From: Corynebacterium pollutisoli
Lineage (GTDB): Bacteria > Actinomycetota > Actinomycetes > Mycobacteriales > Mycobacteriaceae
Assembly: GCF_900177745.1 (NCBI RefSeq)
Contig: NZ_FXAR01000001.1
Coordinates: 496,001 to 560,000, forward strand
Reading direction: 5' to 3'
Length of the DNA stretch: 64,000 bases
Part shown: piece after piece, positions 43,312-54,618 of the stretch
Position numbering within the stretch: position 1 is the stretch's first letter
Layout: each line of letters begins with the position of its first letter
The notes under the pieces: generated by a model
The model's database searches: none
What the model saw: the letters and a program-made list of their open reading frames with translations, nothing else
Told to the model about the DNA's origin: nothing
Made by a program: the position numbers and the translations under genes

Positions 43312-44840
43312 CGGGTCTACTGCTCCGACTGCACCGCACCCTGTGGCGGCGGTCGATGAAGGAGAACACGGCCGCCACGATCATGGCGGTGCTCATCGTC
43401 CTCTACGCCCTCATCGGCCTGGTCAGTCTCACCCTGAGTGTCTGGCTGCTGGCCCCGGAGAACCGGGCGTGGGGTGTCGCCGGGATGGTGGGCCTCGGTG
43501 CCCTCGCGTATGTCGCCGTGGCGGTGATCATCCCGTCGGGGGAGTCGCAGCTCAATGCCGCGGACTTCGCCACGCTGCCCGTCACCGCCCGGGACCTGCA
43601 ACCCGCGATGGCGTGGTCGACGCTGCTCACCACCCGTGGGGTCATCGCCGCGCTGAGCACGGCCATCGCCACCGGCGTCGCCGTGTGGTTGTCGAGCTGG
43701 TGGTGGATTCTCGCCATGCCCGTCGCCCTGGTGATGACCCTGCTGTCCGGCGAGCTCGCCCGCATGCTGAGCTCCGGCTCGGGCCGCGTGTCCTCGGAGC
43801 GGATGAACATCCTCAGCGGCGTGCTGGTCATCGCCATGATCTTCGGCTTCAACCTGCTCATGTCCTTCGGCCTTGAGAACATCCCCCTCGACCGGATCGG
43901 CCGCCTCCTCGCGTGGACCCCGGCCGCCGCCCCCGCCGGTGTCGTCGCCGCGCTTCTCGACGCCCACTGGCTCACCGCCCTCGCCCAGCTCGCCGTCACG
44001 GTGGCGACGGTGGTGCTCGGCGCGTGGTGGTGGCGCACCGTCATCACCCGGCGGCTCACCGCCCCGCAGGACTCCGTCACCCGCGAGGAAGTGGGGGAGC
44101 GGCCGGAGGGCATCCTCCTGGCGGGCCTGCCGTACACCCCGGGCGCGATGATCTACTCCCGCGGCCTGCGCTACTTCCGGCGGGACCCGCGCATGGTCGG
44201 AGCGATCGCGTCGTTCCCCATCATCGCCCTGGTGCTGCTCGTGCAGGGTGCCCTCGTCGACGACACCACCCTGTACCTGGGCATGGTGGTCCTCGCCCTC
44301 ATCTCCGGGTCGCTGGCCAGCAACGACTTCGGTTACGACGGGCCGGCCGGCTGGACCCACCTCGTCTCCGGGGTGCCCGCCCGCACGCTGCTCGTGGCGC
44401 GCCATCTCGCCCAGCTCACCCCGATGGTGGTGCTGGTCCTCCTCGTGGACGTGGCCGCCGTCCTCCTCGCGGACGACTCCGGCCGCGCCGCACTCGTGGC
44501 CGTCATCTCGCTCGGGCTGCTCATCTCTGTGGCGGGTATCGCCCTGCTGTTGAGCACCCACAACCCGTTCCCCACCGCGAAGCCGGGCACGAGCCCGTGG
44601 GCCGACAAGTCCGGCTTCTCCGGCGCCGCCTTCGTGGCCGCCTTCGCCTCGCTCCTGCTCGGCTGGATCCCGGCCGCCCCGGGTGCCGCACTGGCCGCCG
44701 CCGGCTGGGTCGTCCCCGGTCTGCTGCTCGCCCTCGCCCTGCCCGCCGCGTTCTACTGGCTGTGCCTGCGCCTGGCCGAGAAGCGGGTGGAGACCCGCCT
44801 CCCGGAGATCTACGACCGGGTCTCCCGCTGGGTGAACTAG
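43308..44840 (+). CDS. ABC-2-like permease, large
   Basis: The 510-residue protein has about twelve hydrophobic segments, roughly twice a standard ABC-2 permease, so one chain may supply the whole transmembrane channel. No conserved motif points to a substrate. Hydrophilic loops are found near residues 145-165 and 235-270. It starts within the ATPase gene (4-nt overlap). Inverted repeat copy 2 begins 6 nt after its stop. Confidence 0.85.
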   Translation: MTGLLLRLHRTLWRRSMKENTAATIMAVLIVLYALIGLVSLTLSVWLLAPENRAWGVAGMVGLGALAYVAVAVIIPSGESQLNAADFATLPVTARDLQPAMAWSTLLTTRGVIAALSTAIATGVAVWLSSWWWILAMPVALVMTLLSGELARMLSSGSGRVSSERMNILSGVLVIAMIFGFNLLMSFGLENIPLDRIGRLLAWTPAAAPAGVVAALLDAHWLTALAQLAVTVATVVLGAWWWRTVITRRLTAPQDSVTREEVGERPEGILLAGLPYTPGAMIYSRGLRYFRRDPRMVGAIASFPIIALVLLVQGALVDDTTLYLGMVVLALISGSLASNDFGYDGPAGWTHLVSGVPARTLLVARHLAQLTPMVVLVLLVDVAAVLLADDSGRAALVAVISLGLLISVAGIALLLSTHNPFPTAKPGTSPWADKSGFSGAAFVAAFASLLLGWIPAAPGAALAAAGWVVPGLLLALALPAAFYWLCLRLAEKRVETRLPEIYDRVSRWVN

Positions 44841-44845
44841 CGGCC

Positions 44846-44924
44846 GCGTTGCGGCGTACCCCGATTCCCTCCGGACCCCCTCGATTCCGGGGGTCGGCGC
44901 GCACATCGGGGTACGCCACAACGC
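44846..44924. repeat. Intergenic inverted repeat, copy 2
   Basis: The outer arms GCGTTG/CAACGC, then GGCGTACCCCGAT (44853-44865) and ATCGGGGTACGCC (44905-44917), are nearly fully paired. Compared with copies 1 and 3, the T-A pair in ACTCCGAT/ATCGGAGT has become C-G, a compensatory change. It lies between convergent genes. Confidence 0.85.
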
Positions 44925-44925
44925 G

Positions 44926-44975
44926 CCCCCACCGGGAGGGAACGAAAAAACCGCCCTCCCGGTGGGGGAGAGCGG
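44926..44975 (-). terminator. Terminator of the DUF2631 gene with alternative fold
   Basis: On the minus strand CCGCTCTCCC pairs with GGGAGGGCGG and is followed by TTTTTT (plus A-tract 44945-44950). The plus strand also allows a 15-bp perfect pairing of 44926-44940 with 44954-44968, mutually exclusive with the first. Confidence 0.8.
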
Positions 44976-44991
44976 TGGAGATTCGTGCTGC

Positions 44992-45483
44992 TTAGCGGGC
45001 CTCGAGCTCGGAGGCGGCGGTGGAGCCGGTGCCCACGGTGCCGACAGAGCCGTTCGCCTCGACTGCCGGGGTCTCGCGCAGGTGCTGGACGCGGGCCGGG
45101 TCGATGTTCATGGCGATGAGCTGGCTGTCGGTCAGGTTGGCGTAGGTGCCCGACAGGGTCTTCTGGTTGTAGGCCCAGTCCGGCTCGCGGTGGTTGGCCG
45201 GCTGGTTACGGGCGGAGAGGGTGCGGACCTGGCTGAGCTTCGGCTCGAAGAGGTGGATCAGCAGGCCGATGGCCACGAGAGCGGCGATGGACAGGAGCCA
45301 GATGGTCTCAACGTGACCCTCGTGGTTACCGAAGTTGTAACCGAGGAGGATGAGCACGGAGACCCAGCCCGCGACCTGGACGGTGGTACGGGAGAGCTCG
45401 CTCCAGCCGAAAGCGGCAGAGGGCACGTCCAGGGTGGAGGTTCCGTTGTGGACCTCAGGCACGATCTCGTGGGAAGCAGCCAC
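44992..45483 (-). CDS. DUF2631 membrane protein
   Basis: The 163-residue protein has two membrane helices ([19 protein letters not shown] and [20 protein letters not shown]), preceded by a soluble start and followed by a soluble tail with the [31 protein letters not shown] segment, the pattern of actinobacterial DUF2631 proteins often found near dxr. The function is unknown. The start is GTG 45483 with an AAGGAG ribosome site 6 nt upstream. Confidence 0.85.
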   Translation of the reverse strand: MAASHEIVPEVHNGTSTLDVPSAAFGWSELSRTTVQVAGWVSVLILLGYNFGNHEGHVETIWLLSIAALVAIGLLIHLFEPKLSQVRTLSARNQPANHREPDWAYNQKTLSGTYANLTDSQLIAMNIDPARVQHLRETPAVEANGSVGTVGTGSTAASELEAR

Positions 45484-45585
45484 GTTGTTCTCCTTGTCAT
45501 GAAGGCAGGTTTAACTTGCCCCATATCTTTGCACATAGTTCATCCAGGTGCGACAAAACACCCCCAAGAGTTACGGAGTGACACA

Positions 45586-46779
45586 ATGGGGGCCGTGAAA
45601 ACTACCGCTGATACCCCCAGGCGCATTCTTCTTCTCGGCTCGACCGGGTCGATCGGCACGCAGGCGATCGAGGTCGTCGCCGATAATCCGGACCTCTTCG
45701 AGGTGGTCGGCATCGCGGCGGGCGGCTCGGACCCGGCGCTGGTCATCGCCCAGGCGCGGCAGCTCGGGCTGGCCCCGGACCGCGTGGCGGTGGCGGGGGA
45801 GCGGGCGGCCGCGGAGGTGTCGGCGGCGCTCGGCGGGACGGTGATCTCGGGTCCGGGCGCGGCGGAGGAGCTGGTGCGTGCGGTGGAGGCGGACACGGTG
45901 CTCAACGCGCTCGTCGGCTCCCTCGGGCTGGCCGCGACCCTGGCGACCATCGAGTCGGGCACCACCCTGGCGCTGGCCAACAAGGAGTCCCTCGTCGCGG
46001 GTGGTGATCTCGTCATGGCGGCGGCCGCCCCGGGGCAGATCGTGCCGGTGGACTCGGAGCATTCCGCGATGGCGCAGTGCCTGCACTCGGGCACCGAGCG
46101 CGAGGTGGACCGTTTCGTCCTCACCGCCTCGGGTGGCCCGTTCCGGGGTTGGACGAGGGAGGAGATGTGGGATGTCACGCCCGAGCAGGCGGCGGCGCAT
46201 CCGACGTGGTCGATGGGCCAGATGAACACGCTCAATTCGGCGACCCTCGTCAACAAGGGGCTGGAGCTCATCGAGGCGACCCTGTTGTTCGGCGTCCCGG
46301 CGGAGCGTATCGACGTCACCGTCCACCCGCAGTCCATCATCCACTCGATGATCACGTTCACGGACGGAGCGACCATCGCGCAGGCCTCGCCGCCGTCGAT
46401 GAAGCTGCCGATCTCGCTGGCGTTGGACTGGCCGCACCGCGTCGCCGGCGCCCAGCCGGCGCTCGATTTCACGCAGGCGCACGACTGGCGTTTCGAGCCG
46501 TTGGACGACGCCGCCTTCCCGGCCGTCGCCCTCGCACGCGACGTCGCGACGCGGCGGGGCACCTTCCCGGCGGTGTACAACGCCGCCAACGAGGAGGCCG
46601 CCGCGGCCTTCCTGGCAGGGCGGATCCGCTTCCCGCAGATCGTCGACACCGTTGCCGAGGTCCTCGCAGGGGCCGGTCAGTTTGCTGGTGTACCGTCAAC
46701 CGTCGATGACATCCTGACGGTCGAGTCGGAGGCCCGGGTGCGGGCCAACGCGATCGTCGACAAGCTCGAGAAGTCCTAA
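45586..46779 (+). CDS. dxr: 1-deoxy-D-xylulose-5-phosphate reductoisomerase
   Basis: Dxr makes MEP, the committed isoprenoid precursor, with NADPH. The 397-residue protein has the [16 protein letters not shown] nucleotide site, [25 protein letters not shown] (metal and substrate), TASGGPFRG and [37 protein letters not shown] and [15 protein letters not shown] (45575-45578) is 7 nt before ATG 45586; GTG 45595 is a less likely start. dxr, rip1 and ispG are clustered as in mycobacteria. Confidence 0.96.
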   Translation: MGAVKTTADTPRRILLLGSTGSIGTQAIEVVADNPDLFEVVGIAAGGSDPALVIAQARQLGLAPDRVAVAGERAAAEVSAALGGTVISGPGAAEELVRAVEADTVLNALVGSLGLAATLATIESGTTLALANKESLVAGGDLVMAAAAPGQIVPVDSEHSAMAQCLHSGTEREVDRFVLTASGGPFRGWTREEMWDVTPEQAAAHPTWSMGQMNTLNSATLVNKGLELIEATLLFGVPAERIDVTVHPQSIIHSMITFTDGATIAQASPPSMKLPISLALDWPHRVAGAQPALDFTQAHDWRFEPLDDAAFPAVALARDVATRRGTFPAVYNAANEEAAAAFLAGRIRFPQIVDTVAEVLAGAGQFAGVPSTVDDILTVESEARVRANAIVDKLEKS

Positions 46780-46787
46780 GGAGACCA

Positions 46788-47999
46788 GTGGGCGGATACC
46801 TGCTCGGCGTGGTCCTGTTCGCCCTCGGCATCGCGGTGACCATCGCGTTGCACGAGGCCGGCCACATGTTCACGGCCCGCGCGTTCGGCATGCGGGTGCG
46901 CCGTTACTTCATCGGCTTCGGCCCGACGGTGTGGTCCGTCCGGCGCGGGCACACGACCTACGGAGTGGCCGCGCTGCCGCTCGGCGGGTTCTGCGAGATC
47001 GCGGGCATGACCGGGCAGGAGCCGGTCACCGAGGAGGAGAAGCCGCACGCCATGGTGAACAAGCCGTGGTGGCAGCGGGTGGCGGTGCTGTCGGGCGGAG
47101 TGGTCGTCAACGTCATCGTCGGCGTCACCATCATCTACGGACTGGCGGTGACCTCCGGCCTGCCGAACCCTGACGTCGACACCACGCCCACCGTCGGTGA
47201 GGTCTCGTGCGTCTCCGACCAGACCGGCCCCGAGACGCTGGCGGACTGCTCCGGCGTCGGCCCCGCGGGCGAGGCGGGTGTGCAGGTCGGCGACCGTATC
47301 CTCGCTCTCGACGGGCAGGAGATGGAGTCGTTCACCCAGCTGCGCGACACCGTGTTGACCAGGCCGGGGGAGGACGTCGTCTTCACCGTTGAGCGCGACG
47401 GGCAGACCCTCGAAGTCACGGTCCCCGTCGCCCCGGTGACGCGTCTCGACGCCGCCGGCAACGAGATCACCGCCGGTGCCGTCGGCCTGAGCAACGCACC
47501 ACTCGAGAACGCCTGGGTGTCCTACGGTCCCGTCGCGGCGGTCGGCGCGACCGGCGCCTTCACGTGGGATCTTCTCGACGCCACCGTCCGCGGCCTGGCC
47601 AGCTTCCCGGCCAAGATCCCGGGGGTCGTCGCCTCCATCTTCGGCGCCGAGCGCGACATCGAGGGCCCCATGAGCGTCGTCGGAGCCTCGCGCGTCGGCG
47701 GCGAGCTGGTGGAGCGCTCCCTGTGGAACATGTTCTGGATGATGCTGGCGTCGCTCAACTTCTTCCTCGCCCTGTTCAACCTCGTGCCGCTGCCGCCCCT
47801 CGACGGCGGGCACATCGCTGTCGTCCTGTGGGAGAAGGTGCGCGACTTCTTCCGCCGCCTGCGGGGCCTGGCCCCGGCCGGACCGGCGAACTACGAGAAG
47901 CTGCTGCCGGTCACGTACGCGATGGCGGCGGTGCTCATGGTGATCGGTGGTCTGGTCATCGTCGCTGACGTGGTCAACCCTGTGCGACTGTTCGGCTAG
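46788..47999 (+). CDS. rip1: Site-2 protease (RseP/Rip1 family)
   Basis: This intramembrane metalloprotease cuts membrane-bound anti-sigma factors or signal remnants. The 403-residue product has the zinc motif HEAGH (His22, Glu23, His26) in the first helix, a PDZ domain (about residues 160-225, [22 protein letters not shown]) and the third ligand motif [12 protein letters not shown], with four membrane helices. It starts 8 nt after dxr with AAGGAG. Its TAG stop is part of a TAGAGT box that likely promotes ispG. Confidence 0.95.
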   Translation: MGGYLLGVVLFALGIAVTIALHEAGHMFTARAFGMRVRRYFIGFGPTVWSVRRGHTTYGVAALPLGGFCEIAGMTGQEPVTEEEKPHAMVNKPWWQRVAVLSGGVVVNVIVGVTIIYGLAVTSGLPNPDVDTTPTVGEVSCVSDQTGPETLADCSGVGPAGEAGVQVGDRILALDGQEMESFTQLRDTVLTRPGEDVVFTVERDGQTLEVTVPVAPVTRLDAAGNEITAGAVGLSNAPLENAWVSYGPVAAVGATGAFTWDLLDATVRGLASFPAKIPGVVASIFGAERDIEGPMSVVGASRVGGELVERSLWNMFWMMLASLNFFLALFNLVPLPPLDGGHIAVVLWEKVRDFFRRLRGLAPAGPANYEKLLPVTYAMAAVLMVIGGLVIVADVVNPVRLFG

Positions 48000-48009
48000 A
48001 GTTGTGCCC

Positions 48010-49167
<1,158 letters not shown>

Positions 49168-49215
49168 GGCGCGTCCCTCGGCGTCGATACGCGGCGGGGC
49201 TGTTAACCTGCGTTC

Positions 49216-51015
49216 ATGACAGGGAAAGTACGTGGGGCGTTGCTCGTGGCCGCCCTCGTGGGCGGGCTCGTCTCCTGCACGCCCAAGCCCCTGGACGCCT
49301 CGCCCGTGGCGGAGGATTTCCTCGCCGCGCTGGCGGAGCGGGATGCGGAGGGGCTGGCGGAGGTCATCGACAATCCGGCCACCGCACAACACATCATCGA
49401 CGCCACCTGGGCCGGACTCCAGGCTGAGTCCTTGACCACCACCCTGGGGGAGGTGGAGGTGCAGGACAACACCGCCACCGCGCGCTACACCCTCGACTGG
49501 CAGCTCCCGCGCGACCGCAACCTCACCTACGACACGTCGCTCACCCTGACGAAGTCCGCCGACGACTGGACCGTGCGCTGGCAGCCCACCGTCGTCCACC
49601 CGCGCCTCGGCGCCAACCAGCACCTCGAGCTGCGGCCCGTGCCCGCGACGAAGGCGAGCGTCGTGTCCTCCGACGGTGTCGAGATCCTCCAGCCGGGCAC
49701 CATGTACCGCGTGCTCGTCGACCTGGGGAAGGTGAGCGACGTGCGGCCGGTGGCGGCGCGGCTGGCGGCGGTCGTCGACAAGCTCGACGCCGCGGAACTG
49801 GCGGAGGAACTCTCGCGCGCCTCCGGCGTGTACTCGGTGACCATGGTCGACCAGCAGGACGGGCCGCGCGTGCGGGACGAGCTGGCCGACGTCGAGGGCG
49901 TCATCGTCAACGACGAGGCCGCGATGGTCAACCGCGACCCCTCCTTCGCCCCCGACATCATGGCGCGCGTGTCCGCCATCGTCGCCGACGAACTCGACGG
50001 CGCCAACGGCTGGCGCGTCATGGCCGTCAACGAGCACCGCGCGCCCATCGACGACGTCGAGTACCACCCCGCACAGCCCGCCCCCGCCATCCGCATCGGC
50101 CTCGACCACGACATCCAGCAGGCCGCCCAGCAGGCCGTCAACCTGCGCGCCGACATGGAGGCGATGACGGTGGCCATCCGCCCCTCCACCGGGCAGGTCC
50201 TCGCGGTCGCCCAGACCGAGGCCGCCGACCGCAAGGGCGACCTGGCCCTGTCGGGCCTCTACCCGCCGGGCTCGGTGTTCAAGATCATCACCGCCACCGC
50301 CGGAATGGAGAGGCAGGGCCTGGGGTCCGGGTCCATCGTGCCGTGCCCGGGGTCGATGAACATCTACGGGCGCATCGTCAACAACTACAACCAGTTCTCC
50401 CTGGGCAACGTGCCGCTCGAGCGGGCCTTCGCGTCCTCGTGCAACACCACTTTCGCGGACATCTCGACGAAGCTGGAGCCGGGGGAGCTGGCGGACGTCG
50501 GTAAGCAGTTCGGCCTCGGGATCGACTACCGGATCCCCGGTCTGCACACCGTCACCGGCTCCATCCCCGAGGGCGAGACCCCGCTCGACCGCACCGAGGC
50601 CGGCTACGGCCAGGGCCTCGACCTCGCCAGCCCCTTCGGCCTCGCGCTCGTCGCCGCCACCGCCGCCCGCGGCGAGACCCCCGTCCCCGTGCTCATCGAC
50701 GGCCACGCGACCGAGGTCTCCGAGGACGTCCCCGCCCCGTCCCCGGAGGCGATCGCGCAGCTGCAGCAGATGATGCGCTCGGTGGTCACCAGCGGCACCG
50801 CCCGCGGCATGCAGGCCGGCGGCGAGATCCACGGCAAGACCGGTGAGGCCGAGATCAACCAGGGGTCGCACGCCTGGTTTGCCGGCTACCGTGACGACGA
50901 CATCGCCTTCGCCACCCTCGTCGTCCTCGGCGGCGGCTCCGAGACGGCCGTGGCGATCACGGACCACATGTTCACCACCCTCGACGGGATGCGGGCCGAG
51001 CGCGGACTACCATGA
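49216..51015 (+). CDS. Penicillin-binding lipoprotein (transpeptidase)
   Basis: The 599-residue D,D-transpeptidase has a lipoprotein signal peptide with lipobox LVSC (Cys21), an NTF2-like domain (residues about 30-130), a dimerisation domain, and a transpeptidase domain with SVFK (Ser353-Lys356), SCN (Ser408-Asn410) and KTG (Lys541-Gly543). It corresponds to the mycobacterial pbpLipo placed between ispG and map. TAACCT (49204-49209) is 6 nt before the ATG. The stop overlaps map by 4 nt. Confidence 0.94.
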   Translation: MTGKVRGALLVAALVGGLVSCTPKPLDASPVAEDFLAALAERDAEGLAEVIDNPATAQHIIDATWAGLQAESLTTTLGEVEVQDNTATARYTLDWQLPRDRNLTYDTSLTLTKSADDWTVRWQPTVVHPRLGANQHLELRPVPATKASVVSSDGVEILQPGTMYRVLVDLGKVSDVRPVAARLAAVVDKLDAAELAEELSRASGVYSVTMVDQQDGPRVRDELADVEGVIVNDEAAMVNRDPSFAPDIMARVSAIVADELDGANGWRVMAVNEHRAPIDDVEYHPAQPAPAIRIGLDHDIQQAAQQAVNLRADMEAMTVAIRPSTGQVLAVAQTEAADRKGDLALSGLYPPGSVFKIITATAGMERQGLGSGSIVPCPGSMNIYGRIVNNYNQFSLGNVPLERAFASSCNTTFADISTKLEPGELADVGKQFGLGIDYRIPGLHTVTGSIPEGETPLDRTEAGYGQGLDLASPFGLALVAATAARGETPVPVLIDGHATEVSEDVPAPSPEAIAQLQQMMRSVVTSGTARGMQAGGEIHGKTGEAEINQGSHAWFAGYRDDDIAFATLVVLGGGSETAVAITDHMFTTLDGMRAERGLP

Positions 51016-51884
51016 CAGGCATGACTTCACGCTCCCCCCTCGTTCCCGGCCGCATGTCCCCGATCCGTACCGTCCCCGATCACATCGAGCGACCCGAGTA
51101 CGCGTGGAAGGACGACGTCCAGGAGAACATCGGCGAGCCCTTCATCCAGCCGCCCGAGGTCATCGAGGCCATGCGCGAGGCCTCGAAGATCGCCGCGAAC
51201 GCCCTCCAGGAGGCCGGTGCCGCCGTCGCCCCCGGTGTGACCACCGACGAACTCGACCGCATCGCCCACGAGTACATGCTCGACCACGGCGCCTACCCGT
51301 CGACGCTGGGCTACCGCGGATTCCCCAAGTCCTGCTGTACCTCGATGAACGAGATCATCTGCCACGGCATCCCCGACGACACCGTCATCGAGGACGGCGA
51401 CATCGTCAACATCGACGTCACCGCCTACAAGAACGGCGTCCACGGCGACACCAACGCCACCTTCCTCGCCGGCAACGTCTCCGAGGAGCACCGCCTCCTC
51501 GTCGAACGCACCGAGGAGGCCATGATGCGCGGCATCCGCGCCGCGAAGCCGGGTCGCGAGGTCAACGTCATCGGCCGCGTCATCGAGGCCTACGCCAAGC
51601 GCTTCGGCTACAACGTCGTGCAGGACTTCACCGGACACGGCGTCGGCCCCACCTTCCACAACGGCCTGGTCGTCCTGCACTACGACTCCACCGCCTACCG
51701 CGACATCCTCGAGCCGGGCATGACCCTGACCATCGAGCCGATGATCAACCTCGGCGAGCTCGACTATCGCATCTGGGACAACGACTGGACCGTCCAGAAC
51801 AAGGACTACAAGTTCACCGCGCAGTTCGAGCACACCATCGTCATCACCGACGACGGCAACGAGATCCTCACTCTCGCTGACTAG
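51012..51884 (+). CDS. map: Type I methionine aminopeptidase
   Basis: MAP removes the initiator methionine. The 290-residue protein has an N-terminal extension of about 40 residues with PxxP character (type Ic, as in actinobacterial MapB), then the pita-bread fold with metal ligands in [19 protein letters not shown] (two Asp), [10 protein letters not shown] (His), TIEPMI (Glu) and QFEHTIVI (Glu). ATG 51012 overlaps the PBP stop; ATG 51021 is an alternative. Confidence 0.96.
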   Translation: MTGMTSRSPLVPGRMSPIRTVPDHIERPEYAWKDDVQENIGEPFIQPPEVIEAMREASKIAANALQEAGAAVAPGVTTDELDRIAHEYMLDHGAYPSTLGYRGFPKSCCTSMNEIICHGIPDDTVIEDGDIVNIDVTAYKNGVHGDTNATFLAGNVSEEHRLLVERTEEAMMRGIRAAKPGREVNVIGRVIEAYAKRFGYNVVQDFTGHGVGPTFHNGLVVLHYDSTAYRDILEPGMTLTIEPMINLGELDYRIWDNDWTVQNKDYKFTAQFEHTIVITDDGNEILTLAD

Positions 51885-51893
51885 CGGTGCCAC

Positions 51894-51947
51894 CGCGGTT
51901 CGGCCACTTCAGGGGTGTTTGAACACCCCATAAGTGGCCGAACCGCG
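51894..51947. terminator. Long hairpin between map and mtr
   Basis: CGCGGTTCGGCCACTT (51894-51909) pairs perfectly with AAGTGGCCGAACCGCG (51932-51947), and an inner GGGGTGTT/AACACCCC (8 bp) leaves a 2-nt loop. It lies between convergent genes. Two tandem GGATGACGCG units follow (51951-51970). Confidence 0.8.
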
Positions 51948-51972
51948 CCGGGATGACGCGGGATGACGCGCG

Positions 51973-53346
51973 CTAGAACTCCAGGCCCAGGAGGGCGTTC
52001 TCGGTGACCTCCGGCAGCGCGGGGTGGATCCAGTACTGTTTGGTCGCCACGTCGCGGACGTCGAGGTCGAAGGCCATGACCGTGATCATCTGCTGGATGA
52101 GGGTGGAGGCCTGGGGCCCGTAGTAGTGGGCGCCGAGCAGCTTGCCGGTGTCGCGGTCGGCGATGAGCTTGCAGATGCCGGTGGTGTCCTCCATGGCCCA
52201 GCCGTAGGCCACGTCGCCGTAGTTCTGGATCTTCACGGTGACGTTGTGGCCGGCGGCCCGCGCCGCGCGCTCGGTCATGCCGACGGTGGCGATCTGCGGG
52301 TTGGTGAACACCGCGGACGGCACGTGCTTGTGCGGCATCTCCTGCATGTCCTCGGGGTGGAGGAGGTTGTGGCGCACGGCGCGCATCTCGGCGTTGGCCA
52401 CGTGCTTGAGCATGAAGGGGGAGGAGACGTCACCGAGCGCCCACACGCCCTCGGCGGAGACGGAACGGCCGTACCGGTCGACGTCGATACGCCCGTCCGG
52501 GGTCATGGCGACGCCGCCGCGCTCGAGGTCCATCTGGTCGCCGTTGGGGATGCGCCCGGTGGCGACGAGGAGGACGTCGGCGGTGATCTCGGCGCCGTCG
52601 TCGAGCGTGGCGGTGATGCCGCGGCTGTCGTCCTCGAGGGAGGCGACGGTGCGGCCGACGCGGACGTCGAAACGCTTGACGGCCTGTTCGTTGACGCGGG
52701 AGCAGAGGTCGGCGTCGAGGAGGCGCATGAGGGCGGAGCGGCTGATGATATGCACCTTCGTGCCGAGCGACTCGAAGACGTGCGCGAACTCGAGGGCGAT
52801 GAAGCCGCCGCCGACGATGATGATGGACTGCGGCTGCTGTTCGAGCCGCATGATGTCCTCGTTGGTGTAGTAGCGGACGCCGGATTCGGCGATCTGCTCC
52901 GGGATCATCGGGCGGGAGCCGGTCGCGATGACCACCTGATCGCCGGAGATCACCTGGTCACCGACCTGCAGGGTGCGCTCGCCGACGAAGCGGGCGTGCT
53001 GGTCGTAGACGTCGATGTTGGGGGTCTCGGGGCCGCGCCGGTACGCTTCGCCGCCCTGGGCGATGAGGTCGATGCGCTCGTCGAAGATGCGGGAGACCAT
53101 GGCGGGCCAGTCGACGCGGTACACCTGCGCGCTGAGACCGAGCTTCCCGGCGTGGCGAGCGGAGTGCGCGATGTCCGCCGGGTGGACGAACATCTTCGTC
53201 GGGATGCAGCCGACGTTGAGGCAGGTGCCGCCGAAGGTGCCCTTCTCCACGATCGCGATCGACGTGTCGTCGAACTCCGGTCCCGGAATGGAGTTACCGG
53301 AACCCGTGCCGATGATGATCAGATCGTAGTGCTTATCGACGTTCAC
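51973..53346 (-). CDS. mtr: Mycothione reductase
   Basis: Mtr reduces mycothiol disulfide with NADPH and keeps the actinobacterial thiol pool reduced. The 457-residue flavoprotein has the N-terminal FAD fold (LIIIGTGSGNS), the redox-active pair GGTCLNVGCIPTK (Cys42, Cys47), the NADPH fold IIIVGGGFIALEFAHVFESLG and the C-terminal HPALPEVTENAL with the catalytic His-Glu pair. The mycothiol system itself restricts the host to actinobacteria. Confidence 0.94.
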   Translation of the reverse strand: MNVDKHYDLIIIGTGSGNSIPGPEFDDTSIAIVEKGTFGGTCLNVGCIPTKMFVHPADIAHSARHAGKLGLSAQVYRVDWPAMVSRIFDERIDLIAQGGEAYRRGPETPNIDVYDQHARFVGERTLQVGDQVISGDQVVIATGSRPMIPEQIAESGVRYYTNEDIMRLEQQPQSIIIVGGGFIALEFAHVFESLGTKVHIISRSALMRLLDADLCSRVNEQAVKRFDVRVGRTVASLEDDSRGITATLDDGAEITADVLLVATGRIPNGDQMDLERGGVAMTPDGRIDVDRYGRSVSAEGVWALGDVSSPFMLKHVANAEMRAVRHNLLHPEDMQEMPHKHVPSAVFTNPQIATVGMTERAARAAGHNVTVKIQNYGDVAYGWAMEDTTGICKLIADRDTGKLLGAHYYGPQASTLIQQMITVMAFDLDVRDVATKQYWIHPALPEVTENALLGLEF

Positions 53347-53388
53347 TCAGTCTCCTTCAGACCAGCAGAAATATTCAACGCCTGCAGT

Positions 53389-54360
53389 CTACCTGCGCCG
53401 CAACCAGTCGATCGTGGTGGTCAGCGCCTCCGACAGCGGCTCGGGGCGGGAGAGGAACACGTCGTGGCGGGCGCGTTCCACCGGGTGCACCGTGACGTCC
53501 GCGCCCAGGTGCGGGGCCCACCGCTGGATCTGCTCGATGTCGAGGACCGTGTCGTGGCAGTGGGAATCCTCGCAGTAACCGCGGCCCAGCAGCGAGGCGG
53601 TGGAACACAGCGTGAGCACCGGCACCCCCACATCCACCTGGTCGGTGTGCACCAGCTTCTGGGCGCGCAGCACCTCCCGCAGCCAGCCGAGGTACTTGTG
53701 GTGCCCGCCCACCGGCTTGAAGGTGACGTTAAAGTCCCAGTCGCCGTAGTGGTCCTTGTGGATGGACACCCCGTAGGTGCCGAGGTTGCCGCCCGGGATC
53801 TTCACCGCCGGCAGCAGGCGGCCCAGGAGCCCCGCTACCGGGCGCATCACCGCGACCGCCGCCCGCGGGTACATCATGTCCAGCCACGGCGAGTTGAGCA
53901 CGATCCCCGCCAGCCGCGCATGGCGTTCCGAGTTGATGCGGCGCAGGTGATCCGCCCACAGCGGGACGATGAGCCCGCCGGTGGAGTGGGCGATGGGGAC
54001 GACGGGGGCGTCGATAATGTCGAGTGAGGCGGAGAGCTCCGGGAAGTAGTGCCGGAAATCCGTGCTGTAGTGCCAGCGCTGCCCGTCGCGCCGGGACCGG
54101 CCGCACTTGCGCAGGTCGAGGGCGTAGAAGTTGAAGCCCGCCTCCGCCACGGCCTGCGCGACGTGCGCGTGGAAGAAGTAATCCGTCATGCCGTGCACCC
54201 ACAGCACGCTCGTCCGGCCCGGCACCGGCGTGCCGTAGCGCACGAGGGTGGCGACGATGTCCGTCTCCCCCTCCGGGTCGGGGCCCAGACGGATGTCCAG
54301 GGCGGAGAAATCGGGCCCGAGAAGGTCCGGATACCAGTCGGAGACGTCGACGACACTCAT
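53389..54360 (-). CDS. Alpha/beta hydrolase, monoglyceride-lipase-like
   Basis: The 323-residue serine hydrolase has oxyanion/lid features (VLWVHGMTDYFFHAHVAQAVAEAGFNFYALDLRKCGRS), the nucleophile elbow AHSTGG, and a C-terminal catalytic His in VERARHDVFLSRPE. A related gene accompanies mqo and mtr in C. glutamicum, from memory. The substrate is unknown. ATG 54360 has a minus-strand TAGGGT (54368-54373) 7 nt upstream, favouring this start and leaderless expression. Confidence 0.88.
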   Translation of the reverse strand: MSVVDVSDWYPDLLGPDFSALDIRLGPDPEGETDIVATLVRYGTPVPGRTSVLWVHGMTDYFFHAHVAQAVAEAGFNFYALDLRKCGRSRRDGQRWHYSTDFRHYFPELSASLDIIDAPVVPIAHSTGGLIVPLWADHLRRINSERHARLAGIVLNSPWLDMMYPRAAVAVMRPVAGLLGRLLPAVKIPGGNLGTYGVSIHKDHYGDWDFNVTFKPVGGHHKYLGWLREVLRAQKLVHTDQVDVGVPVLTLCSTASLLGRGYCEDSHCHDTVLDIEQIQRWAPHLGADVTVHPVERARHDVFLSRPEPLSEALTTTIDWLRRR

Positions 54361-54618
54361 GCCCACCACCCTATTACGACCCGCGGGGGCAGGCAGCGGG
54401 GGGAGTGGCGGGCACCGATAAGTTCGCGTTTTACCGGCCTTCATCACACCCCCGGGAACCTAGGGCGTAAGGTTGATGTTTACCGGACAAGGGGAGCGGG
54501 CTCAGCCGCCGAGGACGGAAGAGGCCGCACCCGGAATTGTCCTGCCCGCCGGGAGTTGCCGCCACCCGGCGCGGGCCATCATGGCCAGAACCTTCGACGA
54601 CGAATGAGGTAATGCAAG
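54361..54618 (+). promoter_or_regulatory. mqo upstream region
   Basis: This 258-bp spacer has no gene. TAAGGT (54468-54473) is a likely mqo -10 box, giving a leader of about 140 nt. The repeated TTTACCGG (54430-54437 and 54478-54485) flanks it and could be a regulator half-site pair. A hairpin GCCCGCCGGG/CCCGGCGCGGGC (about 54544-54576) lies in the leader shortly before the mqo start. Confidence 0.5.
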
